Source: Puia dinghuensis (GTDB lineage Bacteria > Bacteroidota > Bacteroidia > Chitinophagales > Chitinophagaceae). From it: a stretch of DNA of 45,183 nt. Position 1 is the stretch's first letter. Every line of letters starts with the position of its first letter. Below, piece after piece: positions 1 through 7,578 of this stretch. The position numbers and the translations under genes are program-made. The DNA lies in NCBI GenBank assembly GCA_026225275.1, contig JAMFSL010000280.1, forward strand, positions 1-45,183. The letters are read 5' to 3'. The notes under the pieces were generated by a model. It saw nothing but the letters and a program-made list of their open reading frames with translations. It was not told where the DNA came from and made no database searches.

Positions 1-90
1 ATAATTGGTCTGCGCGACCGGCCGCTCACTTAACAGCAGCAGCAGAAAGGCCAGCAGGCCAGTCAGACGCACAACAGATTGTTTTTTCAT
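1..90 (-). CDS. Secreted protein, N-terminal fragment only
   Basis: Reading the minus strand from an ATG at 90-88 gives 30 codons that stay open to the window edge. The visible residues begin MKKQSVVRLTGLL, continue with a leucine-rich hydrophobic core and end near ERPVAQTNY. This is a typical Sec signal peptide with a probable cleavage site after VAQ. The start lies 33 bases after the stop of the susD-like gene and on the same strand, so it is probably the third gene of that operon. Genes in this position often encode secreted enzymes or surface lipoproteins, but the mature protein is not visible and no function can be assigned. Confidence 0.7.
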   Translation of the reverse strand, partial: MKKQSVVRLTGLLAFLLLLLSERPVAQTNY

Positions 91-123
91 GTTTGTCGTT
101 TTGTTATTAGTAGGTGGTTGTTA

Positions 124-1488
124 TCAATATCCCAGATTCTGCACCACATCCGGATCGGAATTCACATCGGACAACGGAATAGGGAACAGCCAGTAATCGG
201 TATTCGTCAGCCCCAACACAGCCCCGGCCCGCTGTGTCCTGACCAGGTCGAACCAGCGATGCGCCTCAAAAGCGAATTCCACCGAATTCTCCCTCTCCAG
301 ATCCAATAAAATCGCCGCCTGCGAGGTATTCGTTTCCAGCGGCACCCCCGCCCTCGACCTCACCGAATCGAGATCGGCTACCGCCCCCGACAATTCATTC
401 TGCTGCGCCCTCGCCTCGGCACGGATCAGGTAAAGCTCGGCAATCCGGATCACATACGCAGGATCGGTGCTGGTAGCGATCTGGTTGTACAGCACGCCAT
501 AGACGTTGGGAGCGGTACCGGCCAACAATGCATTGCGGCTGCCGCCGATAGTGGGATCATTCAGCTGGCTGACAATGGTGTCGGAAGGTTTCAGCGTATA
601 TTGTCCGCCGAGCGAACTGGGGTACCAAAGATCCCAAAACGTATTCTTATCAGCTGTCGTATAAGTCAGCTCCAACACCGATTCAGCCGAAAGGAACGGC
701 GCAGTGAAAAAAGTCTTGTAGGGCCGCACCAGCGAATATTTGGTATTGGCGATAACCTGCGTCGAATAATATTCCGCCGAATCCCATTGCTGTGAGTAGA
801 GATTCAGCCGGGCCAGCAGTGCACGCGCCGCACTCTTCTGGGCACGATTGCGTGTAGTAGCATCCTCGGGCAGCAGTTGCAGGGCATTGATCAGATCGGA
901 ATGCACTTGCAGCCAGGTCGAATCCAGCGAACTTCTGTAAATGCCGTTGAGCTGGCTCAGCGTCGCAGTGGGCTTCAGCTCTAGCTGTACACCCCCCCAA
1001 CCCCTGCCGAGATCGAAATAACACAACGCCCTGATAAAATAGGCTTCCCCGATGTACTGGCTTTTCTCGGCGGCAGTGAGATTGGGATCGGTCACCCCCG
1101 GCACATACGCAATGACGCTGTTGGCGGTATTGATAGTGGCATAGATCTCCTGGTAGGCAGCGACAGTAGTGACATTATCCGACGGTATCGCATTCTGGTC
1201 CAGCTGCAGGTATTGACTCAGCGTCCCGTTGAAAATGACATTGTCGGCCGGCATGGTACCCAGGGTTTCATAATTCCCCGCGTAATACAAGGCCAGCCCG
1301 TTATAAGCGCCGATAATAGCCGCATTGGCAGTGCTGGCATCTACAATAGCCACGTTATCCGCCAGCTCGTTATTAGGCGTCTGCACCAGGAATTTCTTGC
1401 AGGAAGCCAGCCCCGTAAGCATGGCTAGACCCGTAAGCATCGCCAGCCCCGCCGGCATCGCCAATGAAAGTATATAACTCCGTTTCAT
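124..1488 (-). CDS. SusD/RagB family nutrient-binding outer-membrane lipoprotein
   Basis: The 454-residue product is a SusD-type lipoprotein, the surface lid that captures substrate for its SusC partner. The N-terminus is a lipoprotein signal with lipobox LASC followed by KKF. The SusD hallmarks GEAYFIRALCYFDLGRGWGG, RIAELYLIRAEARA and a C-terminal EAHRWFDLVR are present. The signal peptide contains three 18-bp tandem repeats (1406-1459), giving the hexapeptides AMPAGL, AMLTGL and AMLTGL. It follows susC with a 24-bp gap, so the two are cotranscribed. The mature part has few sulfur residues. It is a close relative of the lipoprotein at 37077-38450. The substrate cannot be read from the sequence; context suggests a sulfur-containing organic compound rather than a glycan, which is inference. 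Confidence 0.93.
   Translation of the reverse strand: MKRSYILSLAMPAGLAMLTGLAMLTGLASCKKFLVQTPNNELADNVAIVDASTANAAIIGAYNGLALYYAGNYETLGTMPADNVIFNGTLSQYLQLDQNAIPSDNVTTVAAYQEIYATINTANSVIAYVPGVTDPNLTAAEKSQYIGEAYFIRALCYFDLGRGWGGVQLELKPTATLSQLNGIYRSSLDSTWLQVHSDLINALQLLPEDATTRNRAQKSAARALLARLNLYSQQWDSAEYYSTQVIANTKYSLVRPYKTFFTAPFLSAESVLELTYTTADKNTFWDLWYPSSLGGQYTLKPSDTIVSQLNDPTIGGSRNALLAGTAPNVYGVLYNQIATSTDPAYVIRIAELYLIRAEARAQQNELSGAVADLDSVRSRAGVPLETNTSQAAILLDLERENSVEFAFEAHRWFDLVRTQRAGAVLGLTNTDYWLFPIPLSDVNSDPDVVQNLGY
1406..1459 (-). repeat. Three 18-bp tandem repeats in the SusD signal peptide
   Basis: Units lie at 1406-1423, 1424-1441 and 1442-1459 and differ at a few bases. They encode three hexapeptides in the hydrophobic core of the lipoprotein signal peptide, lengthening it without changing frame. 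Confidence 0.8.
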
Positions 1489-1512
1489 AATTTTGCATTA
1501 AGCATTAAAAAA

Positions 1513-4500
1513 TTAAAAAGTCACTTTCAGCCCGGCCTGAACGGTCCGCGGCTGCGGCACGGTCGCCCAATCGTAGCCCGCCGTATTCTGATTGTTGCTT
1601 TGAGAACTCACTTCCGGATCCAGCCCCAGGTAATGGGTAAAGGTCAGCAGGTTGGTCGCCGACACATAGACTCTCGCCGAACCGAGATGCAACCGCCTTA
1701 CAGCATCGGAAGGGATGGTATAGCCTAACGATACGGACTTCAACCTGATGAAACTGCCATTCTCCAGGTATCGCGTGCTCTCACTGGCCACATTGCCGCC
1801 ATAATTATTCGCCGCCCCGTCGTTCTGCGCCGGATTGGCGCTGTAAGTGGTCATCCGCGGAATATCGGTCTTGTCGCCGACCTTCTGCCAGCGATCGAGC
1901 TGCCTGGGTACAAACCCGATGTTCTTCTGCGTTCCTCCATGGATCATGAAGAAATCATTCATATTCATGATCTTGTTTCCTTGCTGGAAATAGAAGAGGA
2001 AGCCGAGATCGAAAGCCCCCAGGCTGAGATTGTTGTTCAGACCGCCCACAAACCTTGGATTCGCATTCCCGACGATCTGCCGGTCGGCAGAAGTGATCTG
2101 TCCGTCCTTGTTCACATCCTGGTAGACGGCATTGCCGGTCTGCGGATCCACAGACAACTGTTTATACAGGTAGAAGGAATTGACGGCATAACCCTGACGC
2201 AGGATCGAAATATCCCTGCCGGATGCACCCTGCAGAATGTCACTGGCCAGTTTGACAACCTTATTCCTGTTCGCGGAGATATTGAAATCGGTCGTCCACC
2301 GGACCTCGCGCGTTTTAATATTCACGGACTGCAAAGACAGCTCGACACCTTTGTTGGTGACGGCGCCATAATTTTGAAGATAAGTGGTGAAGCCGGACCG
2401 TGAAGGCACCGGCACGTTCAGCAGCAGGTCATAAGTATACTTGTCGTAGTAATCCGCCACGACGGTCAGCCTGTTCTTCAGCACAGCGAATTCCACCCCC
2501 ACATCGGTCTGCCGCGTCGTCTCCCAGGTCAGGTTGGGATTGGCGAGTTGATAGGGAGCGATGCCGGCCAGATTGTCGTAGTTGATCCCCGTACCTGTCC
2601 AAAGACCCTGGGCCGCATAGGGCCCTATACCGTTCTGATTGCCGGAAAGCCCCAGGCTGGCCCGCAACTTCAGCGCATCGAAGAAATGCAGGTCACGGAT
2701 AAATTCCTCCTGACCCGCCTGCCAGGTAATGCCCCCGGAAGGGAAATACCCCCATCGCCGGCTGGCCCCGAATTTGGAAGATCCATCCGCCCGGATACTG
2801 CCATCGATAGTATACTTATTGTCATAAGTATAGCTGGCCTTGCCAAAGTATGATACCAGGTCGGACGTAGATGAAGTAGAAGAGCCCGTCGTGGTGGCAG
2901 CGGCTGAAATAGCGGTGAGGCTGTTGGCAGCAAAGCCGGTGCCGGTAGCGCTGGTTTCCTGGGCCAATACTGAATTGAACGTATTTCCTATCAATGCATT
3001 GATGCTGTGCTGACGGTTACTGCCGAAAGATTTGATGTAGGTCAGCACCTGCTCGTTAAGGAAGACGGTATTCTTGGTCTCATAGGAATTCGCCAGCCCA
3101 TTGCTCGCTATCCCTGCGCTGATCTCAGTACTCGCATAATCATTCTCGTATTCATCGTTATAGTCTATGCTGATACTGCTCCGTAGCTTCAATTCAGGAA
3201 GAATGGCGTATTCCGCATACACATTCCCAATCGTTCTCCAACCGGTGGCATTATTATGCAGGTATTTGATAAGGGCTTCAGCATTATCGAAGCTGCCATA
3301 CCTGGCATACGTGCCGTTAGCGTTATAGATGGGCTCATAAGAACGCGTGAACAAAGCGGAATTGATGACCCCCTGTGGGTTATTGTCATTGCTGCTCGGA
3401 TTGCGCCACGTCCGCGTAATATTGATGCTCTCACCTATTTTCAGCTGATGAGTGAGAAAATAGTCGCTGTTGAATCGGGCCGTATACCGCTCGTAATCGG
3501 TAGGTCTGACGATGGACTGCTGCCGCAGGTATCCCAGACCGGCATAATAATCGCTCTTATCCGTTCCCCCCTGTGTGGACAGTTCGTAGTCGGAAGTCGA
3601 CGCCGTCCGGAATATGTCTTTGATGCGATTATAAGTCGGCAACGTATCGGCATCGGGAAAAGGCAGCACGACGGTTGCAGGGTTCTGCCCGTTGTCGATC
3701 GCTGTGTTGACGGCGGATTCATTGGTCAGTAACCCCGTCTCCGGCCCGTTGGTGACCTTGAACTGTTTGATGGCATTGGACCAGCCATGGTAGGTGTTGA
3801 AAGCGATGACGGGAGAGGTATTCAACCTGCCCCGCTTGGTCGTAACGATCACGACGCCGTTCGCACCGAGCGATCCATAAATGGCCGTGGCATTGGCATC
3901 CTTCAGGATCTGGATACTTTCGATATCCGAAGGATTGATATCGGCCAGCGGATTGGATTGCTCCTGGTTGCCCTCCCCCGTCTGTATCGGCTCGGCCGTG
4001 CTGACGAATACTCCGTCAATGACATATAAAGGTTGTACGGAAGCGTTGATAGAGTTGTTACCCCGGATGGTAAACGTGATCCCCCCACCAGGTACGCCGG
4101 AATTGGCGGTCACCTGCACCCCGGCGGTCTTTCCCTGCAGCAGTTGGTTGAAACCCGCTTCCGGGATGTCTTTAATCGCATCTCCGCTCACACTGGCGAT
4201 GGAACCGGCAATGAATCTCTTATTCTGAGTGCTGTAACCGGTGACGATAACGTCGTCCAGCTGACGGTTTCCCCGCACCAGCAGGACAGTCACCTTTTCC
4301 TGGCCGGCGATCTTCACCTCCTGTGTCTCGTAACCGGCATAACTGATAATCAACGCCTTCTCACCGGCCCTGAGCCGCACGCTGAAGGATCCGTCCGCAG
4401 CGGTACTCACACCGCGACGTGTCCCCTTGACAACTATACTGACGCCGGATAATCCCTGGCCTGCGTCTTCCGCCGCTATTTTTCCGGTTATAAGCCGATC

Positions 4501-4581
4501 CCCCGGCGGCTCCTGCGCACGGGCATTGAGATGGCCGAACAGAACCAATAAAAGGCCGGCCAACAGTGAAAGATTTTTCAT
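1513..4581 (-). CDS. SusC/RagA family TonB-linked outer-membrane transporter
   Basis: The 1022-residue product is a TonB-dependent SusC-type transporter that imports ligand delivered by the adjacent SusD. A signal peptide ends at NARAQ. A carboxypeptidase-regulatory-like domain spans roughly residues 30-105 (GQGLSGVSIVVKGT and YAGYETQEV). The plug follows, with DDVIVTGY and the SusC signature LKDANATAIYGS followed by GANGVVIVTTKRG. The rest is a 22-strand barrel ending in the terminal phenylalanine of GLKVTF. I count five methionines including the start and no cysteine in the whole protein, which is unusually low. A promoter with an operator-like element lies at 4688-4739. The family call is secure; the ligand is unknown. 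Confidence 0.96.
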   Translation of the reverse strand: MKNLSLLAGLLLVLFGHLNARAQEPPGDRLITGKIAAEDAGQGLSGVSIVVKGTRRGVSTAADGSFSVRLRAGEKALIISYAGYETQEVKIAGQEKVTVLLVRGNRQLDDVIVTGYSTQNKRFIAGSIASVSGDAIKDIPEAGFNQLLQGKTAGVQVTANSGVPGGGITFTIRGNNSINASVQPLYVIDGVFVSTAEPIQTGEGNQEQSNPLADINPSDIESIQILKDANATAIYGSLGANGVVIVTTKRGRLNTSPVIAFNTYHGWSNAIKQFKVTNGPETGLLTNESAVNTAIDNGQNPATVVLPFPDADTLPTYNRIKDIFRTASTSDYELSTQGGTDKSDYYAGLGYLRQQSIVRPTDYERYTARFNSDYFLTHQLKIGESINITRTWRNPSSNDNNPQGVINSALFTRSYEPIYNANGTYARYGSFDNAEALIKYLHNNATGWRTIGNVYAEYAILPELKLRSSISIDYNDEYENDYASTEISAGIASNGLANSYETKNTVFLNEQVLTYIKSFGSNRQHSINALIGNTFNSVLAQETSATGTGFAANSLTAISAAATTTGSSTSSTSDLVSYFGKASYTYDNKYTIDGSIRADGSSKFGASRRWGYFPSGGITWQAGQEEFIRDLHFFDALKLRASLGLSGNQNGIGPYAAQGLWTGTGINYDNLAGIAPYQLANPNLTWETTRQTDVGVEFAVLKNRLTVVADYYDKYTYDLLLNVPVPSRSGFTTYLQNYGAVTNKGVELSLQSVNIKTREVRWTTDFNISANRNKVVKLASDILQGASGRDISILRQGYAVNSFYLYKQLSVDPQTGNAVYQDVNKDGQITSADRQIVGNANPRFVGGLNNNLSLGAFDLGFLFYFQQGNKIMNMNDFFMIHGGTQKNIGFVPRQLDRWQKVGDKTDIPRMTTYSANPAQNDGAANNYGGNVASESTRYLENGSFIRLKSVSLGYTIPSDAVRRLHLGSARVYVSATNLLTFTHYLGLDPEVSSQSNNQNTAGYDWATVPQPRTVQAGLKVTF

Positions 4582-4595
4582 TGCTACTAAGTTTT

Positions 4596-4664
4596 TTATG
4601 AGTAAAAGAGAATGGTGGTCTGTGGATGAATGGCAGATTTGGCGGATGTCCGGGCGGTGCTCAT
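4596..4664 (-). CDS. Possible 22-codon leader ORF upstream of susC
   Basis: Between the predicted transcription start and the susC start, the minus strand holds an ATG (4664) with 22 sense codons, beginning MSTARTSAKSAIHPQTT and ending LFYS before TAA. It has no cysteine, unlike the leader before the second susC operon. It may be a chance ORF in a 5' untranslated region. Its position matches the other leader, so it is recorded, but nothing proves that it is translated. Confidence 0.2.
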   Translation of the reverse strand: MSTARTSAKSAIHPQTTILFYS

Positions 4665-4687
4665 AACAGTTTGCGTTAGGTTTTTAT

Positions 4688-4706
4688 TAGTCCACTAATT
4701 TGGTAG
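4688..4706 (-). promoter_or_regulatory. Operator-like element shared with the second susC operon
   Basis: In gene orientation the sequence is CTACCAAATTAGTGGACTA. It starts one base after the -7 box of the susC promoter and so covers the expected transcription start. The element at 41831-41849 matches it at 16 of 19 positions and has the same placement. The joint consensus is CTACYRAATTAGTRGACTA, with an imperfect inverted-repeat core CTACY-RAATT-AGTRG. Such placement is what a repressor that blocks transcription initiation would use. The binding protein is not identified. Confidence 0.65.
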
Positions 4707-4707
4707 A

Positions 4708-4739
4708 CAAATGTAAACTTAAAAGAAGCATCGCCCAAA
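4708..4739 (-). promoter_or_regulatory. Bacteroidota-type promoter of susC (first pair)
   Basis: On the minus strand a -33 box TTTG (4739-4736), a 20-nt spacer and a perfect -7 box TACATTTG (4715-4708) match the Bacteroidota housekeeping promoter pattern TTTG/TAnnTTTG. Transcription should start inside the adjacent operator-like element. Confidence 0.75.
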
Positions 4740-4767
4740 AAAAACGAAAAAAATTCCTATTTTACAG

Positions 4768-4784
4768 TACCTTCGTAGACTATT
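4768..4784 (+). promoter_or_regulatory. Probable -7 box and half-operator before the ATP-grasp gene
   Basis: TACCTTCG (4768-4775) resembles the TAnnTTTG -7 box. It runs directly into TAGACTATT, which matches the outer half of the element found after the -7 boxes of both susC promoters. No convincing -33 TTTG is visible. The match is short, so support comes mainly from its position and from the divergent arrangement with a full site. Confidence 0.4.
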
Positions 4785-4800
4785 AAAAATCGCATCGCAT

Positions 4801-5793
4801 ATGTCACCTATCGCTATTTATCACGAACATCCCGACTGGTTCAAACCTCTTTTTGAAGAATTGAACAACAGGGATATTCCCTATACCAGGCTGAATCCTG
4901 CCGCCCACCAGTTCGCTATCGAAGCATCCGCCCCAGATTTCTCGCTGTTCTTTAACCGCATGAGCCCGTCCGCTTATCTGCGGGATGGCATCCAGGGCAT
5001 CTTCTATACGCTCAATTATCTGAAACATCTCGAATATCATAACATCCCGGTCCTCAATGGCTACAAGGCCTTTACCTTCGAAACGTCGAAGGCCCTGCAA
5101 CTCATGTTGATGCAGTCGCTCGGCTTCAAATACCCGAAGGCCCATGTCGTCAATCATCCGTCGAAACTCGTCGAAGCCGCGCAAGGACTGAGATTCCCCG
5201 TCGTCGTAAAAGCCAATATCGGAGGCAGCGGCGCAGGTATCACGAAATACCAGACGATCGAAGATCTCAAAAACGCAGTGGCTGAAGGTAACATGGGAGT
5301 CCCATTAGACTTCGGTGTCGATCATACAGCACTCGTGCAGGAATTCATTCCCGCCCGCGGCGGCTACATCACCCGCGTCGAAACACTGGGCGGTAAATTC
5401 CTCTACGGCATCCGCGTCTATCTCACCGGCGATACCTTCAACCTCTGCCCCGCAGATATTTGCCAGACGAACAGCGGCGTCGAACTGGTCCGCAATGCAT
5501 GCGCCATCGAAGCCCCGAAGAACGGACTCAAGGTCGAAGGTTATACCCCTCCAGCCAACGTCATCAAAGCCATCGAAACGATCGTTCAGCAGTCGGGCAT
5601 CGACGTCGGCGGCATCGAATACATCATCGACGACCGCGATGGCGAACTACTCTATTATGACGTCAACGCCCTGTCCAACTTCGTCGCGGACGCCGTCAAC
5701 GTCATCGGGTTCAACCCTCATCACCGGCTGGTGGACTACCTGCAGAAACGTGCAGGCATAAAGACTGGAGAAGCCCTTTTAACACACGCTTAA
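4801..5793 (+). CDS. ATP-grasp (RimK-like) ligase family protein
   Basis: The 330-residue protein has an ATP-grasp fold, a family that activates carboxylates with ATP and joins them to amines or thiols. An N-terminal domain spans about residues 1-95. The ATP lysine and glycine-rich loop follow (VVVKANIGGSGAGITKY, lysine near residue 137). The C-terminal metal-binding strand carries DVNALSNF near residues 293-300. Length and motifs fit RimK/glutathione-synthetase-like members. It is 14 bp upstream of an SfnG/SsuD-like monooxygenase and surely cotranscribed with it. It shares an intergenic region with a divergent susC. A ligase acting on a sulfur-compound breakdown product, or on a peptide or thiol cofactor, is possible; the substrate is not deducible. 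Confidence 0.85.
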   Translation: MSPIAIYHEHPDWFKPLFEELNNRDIPYTRLNPAAHQFAIEASAPDFSLFFNRMSPSAYLRDGIQGIFYTLNYLKHLEYHNIPVLNGYKAFTFETSKALQLMLMQSLGFKYPKAHVVNHPSKLVEAAQGLRFPVVVKANIGGSGAGITKYQTIEDLKNAVAEGNMGVPLDFGVDHTALVQEFIPARGGYITRVETLGGKFLYGIRVYLTGDTFNLCPADICQTNSGVELVRNACAIEAPKNGLKVEGYTPPANVIKAIETIVQQSGIDVGGIEYIIDDRDGELLYYDVNALSNFVADAVNVIGFNPHHRLVDYLQKRAGIKTGEALLTHA

Positions 5794-5807
5794 AAACTAA
5801 ACTACCT

Positions 5808-6839
5808 ATGCGGTACGGATACTGGATGCCCGTCTTTGGCGGCTGGCTGCGCAACGTCGACGACGAAAACATGGAAGCCTCCTGGGACTACGTAAAGAAA
5901 CTGGCTATCCGTAGCGAAGAGCTCGGCTACGACCTCAGCCTCATCGCTGAACTCAATCTCAATGACATCAAGGGCGAACACGCACCATCTCTCGACGCCT
6001 GGTCCACAGCCGCCGCACTGGCAGCCGTCACCCATAAACAGGAGTTGATGATCGCCGTACGGCCCACCTTCCATAACCCGGCACTCCTGGCCAAACAAGC
6101 CGCCAATATCGACCATATCAGCAAAGGCAGACTATCCCTTAACGTCGTCTCCTCCTGGTGGCGCGACGAGGCCACCAAATACGGCGTCGGCTTCGAACAG
6201 CATGACGACCGCTACGCCCGCACGGCCGAATGGCTCACCGTCCTCAACGGGGTATGGAACGAAGACGGATTCTCCTTCGACGGAAAATACTATCACGTCG
6301 CCAACAATACCCTCCAACCAAAGCCCGTTTCACGCCCCAGACCAGCCCTCTACGCCGGCGGCGAATCGGAAACGGCCAAAGATCTTATCTCGACAACCTG
6401 CGATGGCTACGTCATGCACGGCGATACCCCCGAGACGATCGGCACCCGCATCAGAGATATGAAAGAAAGAAGGGAAAAGAAAGGACTACCACCCATGCAA
6501 TACGGTGTAGCTGCCTATAGCATTATCCGCAATACCGACGCCGAAGTAAAAAAGGAACTGGACCGCATCACCAACGTCCAACCCGGCAGCGCCGGCTATA
6601 ACAATTACCAGCAATGGCTGGCCGGCACCCAACTGGAACAAAAAGTATCCCTGGAAGACTATTCGGTTTCTAACCGCGGCCTTCGCACCGGCCTGACGGG
6701 CACCCCCGGACAGGTTGCAGACAGGATCGGCGCCTTCGAAAAAGCAGGCGTAGACTTCTTCCTCCTGCAATGCAGCCCCCAAATCGAAGAAATGGAACGT
6801 TTCGCAGAAACAATCATCCGCACAGAACAATATGCCTGA
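5808..6839 (+). CDS. LLM-class flavin-dependent monooxygenase, SfnG/SsuD-like
   Basis: The 343-residue protein belongs to the bacterial luciferase-like superfamily. The N-terminal RYGYWMPVFGGWLRNVDD, the segment IDHISKGRLSLNVVSSWWRDE, EHDDRYARTAEWL-like spacing, the GGESETAKDL segment and the C-terminal GTPGQVADRI recall FMNH2-dependent alkanesulfonate (SsuD) and dimethylsulfone (SfnG) monooxygenases, which release sulfite or sulfinate from organosulfur compounds. No dedicated flavin reductase is seen nearby, so reduced flavin must come from elsewhere. It lies 14 bp after the ATP-grasp gene. The superfamily is secure; the sulfonate/sulfone substrate is inferred from similarity and context. 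Other LLM enzymes act on other C-S or C-H substrates. Confidence 0.85.
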   Translation: MRYGYWMPVFGGWLRNVDDENMEASWDYVKKLAIRSEELGYDLSLIAELNLNDIKGEHAPSLDAWSTAAALAAVTHKQELMIAVRPTFHNPALLAKQAANIDHISKGRLSLNVVSSWWRDEATKYGVGFEQHDDRYARTAEWLTVLNGVWNEDGFSFDGKYYHVANNTLQPKPVSRPRPALYAGGESETAKDLISTTCDGYVMHGDTPETIGTRIRDMKERREKKGLPPMQYGVAAYSIIRNTDAEVKKELDRITNVQPGSAGYNNYQQWLAGTQLEQKVSLEDYSVSNRGLRTGLTGTPGQVADRIGAFEKAGVDFFLLQCSPQIEEMERFAETIIRTEQYA

Positions 6840-6851
6840 GATCACTAAGAT

Positions 6852-6867
6852 CAGGGACGAGACCCTG
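6852..6867. terminator. Weak hairpin between convergent genes
   Basis: CAGGG (6852-6856) and CCCTG (6863-6867) form a 5-bp stem around a 6-nt loop in the 30-bp gap between the convergent monooxygenase and sugar-transferase genes. No clear U-run follows on either strand, so this is only a possible terminator. Confidence 0.3.
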
Positions 6868-6869
6868 GA

Positions 6870-7472
6870 TTAAAAACCATCCGGCCCCCATCCCCTTAGT
6901 CTCCGCAACAGCAGCACAACGGTCTGCCCCAGGATACGCATATCAAACCCAAAATCCCAATGACTGACATAGTAGGCATCCCAATGATATCGTTGAAAAA
7001 TAATTCGCTGGTCCCTTCTGGGCGTCCCATGTAACCCCTTCGCCTGCGCCATCCCCGTAATCCCCGGCTTAACCCGGTGCCTTACATCACTATCGGCGAC
7101 AATCACCGCAAATTGGCGACAATCCGCCGGCATATACGGCCGGGGCCCGACAATACTCATCGACCCCAGCAACACATTGAAAAACTGTGGCAGCTCATCC
7201 AGATGAGTCTGTCGAAGCCACCTGCCCACCCGCGTGATCCGCCCGTCATTCCCCGCCGCCGGCCGCTCGTCCGCCACATCATTGATCACCATGGTCCGCA
7301 GTTTATAACAGGCAAACAACACCCCATTTCTGCCCACCCGCCGTTGCACAAAAAAGACAGGCCCTCTCGAATCGAGTTTGATCAGCAACGCCAATAATGG
7401 CAAAAGCCAGCTTAAAATGCAGCCTGTGACAAGAATGGATACAATGACATCAAATGATCTCTTCAGGTTCAT
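6870..7472 (-). CDS. Initiating sugar transferase (monotopic phosphoglycosyl transferase)
   Basis: The 200-residue protein is a small PglC/WcaJ-type bacterial sugar transferase. It moves a sugar-1-phosphate from a nucleotide sugar onto undecaprenyl phosphate at the inner membrane, the first step of polysaccharide or O-antigen assembly. It has KRSFDVIVS at the N-terminus, one re-entrant hydrophobic segment (about residues 10-33), GPVFFVQRRVG, YKLRTM, the catalytic Asp-Glu in LDELPQFFNVLLG, SIVGPRP and VKPGITGMAQ. Its length fits the minimal catalytic form without extra transmembrane helices. It stands alone on the minus strand, divergent from the gene at 7579. It probably starts the glycan built by the genes to 23462. 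Confidence 0.93.
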   Translation of the reverse strand: MNLKRSFDVIVSILVTGCILSWLLPLLALLIKLDSRGPVFFVQRRVGRNGVLFACYKLRTMVINDVADERPAAGNDGRITRVGRWLRQTHLDELPQFFNVLLGSMSIVGPRPYMPADCRQFAVIVADSDVRHRVKPGITGMAQAKGLHGTPRRDQRIIFQRYHWDAYYVSHWDFGFDMRILGQTVVLLLRRLRGWGPDGF

Positions 7473-7578
7473 CTAAAAGCAAACGCCCCGGACTCCAAAA
7501 AGGTTGTCCGTATGCCTCCATCCTGCGCAAAAGCGTATCACAAGCAACTGATCATCCCCCCGGCCCGTTCTCTTTTTT

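Noticed and set aside
4801-5184. Minus-strand frame as an alternative gene in the ATP-grasp region
   Set aside because: The plus-strand ATP-grasp protein has full motifs across the same bases.
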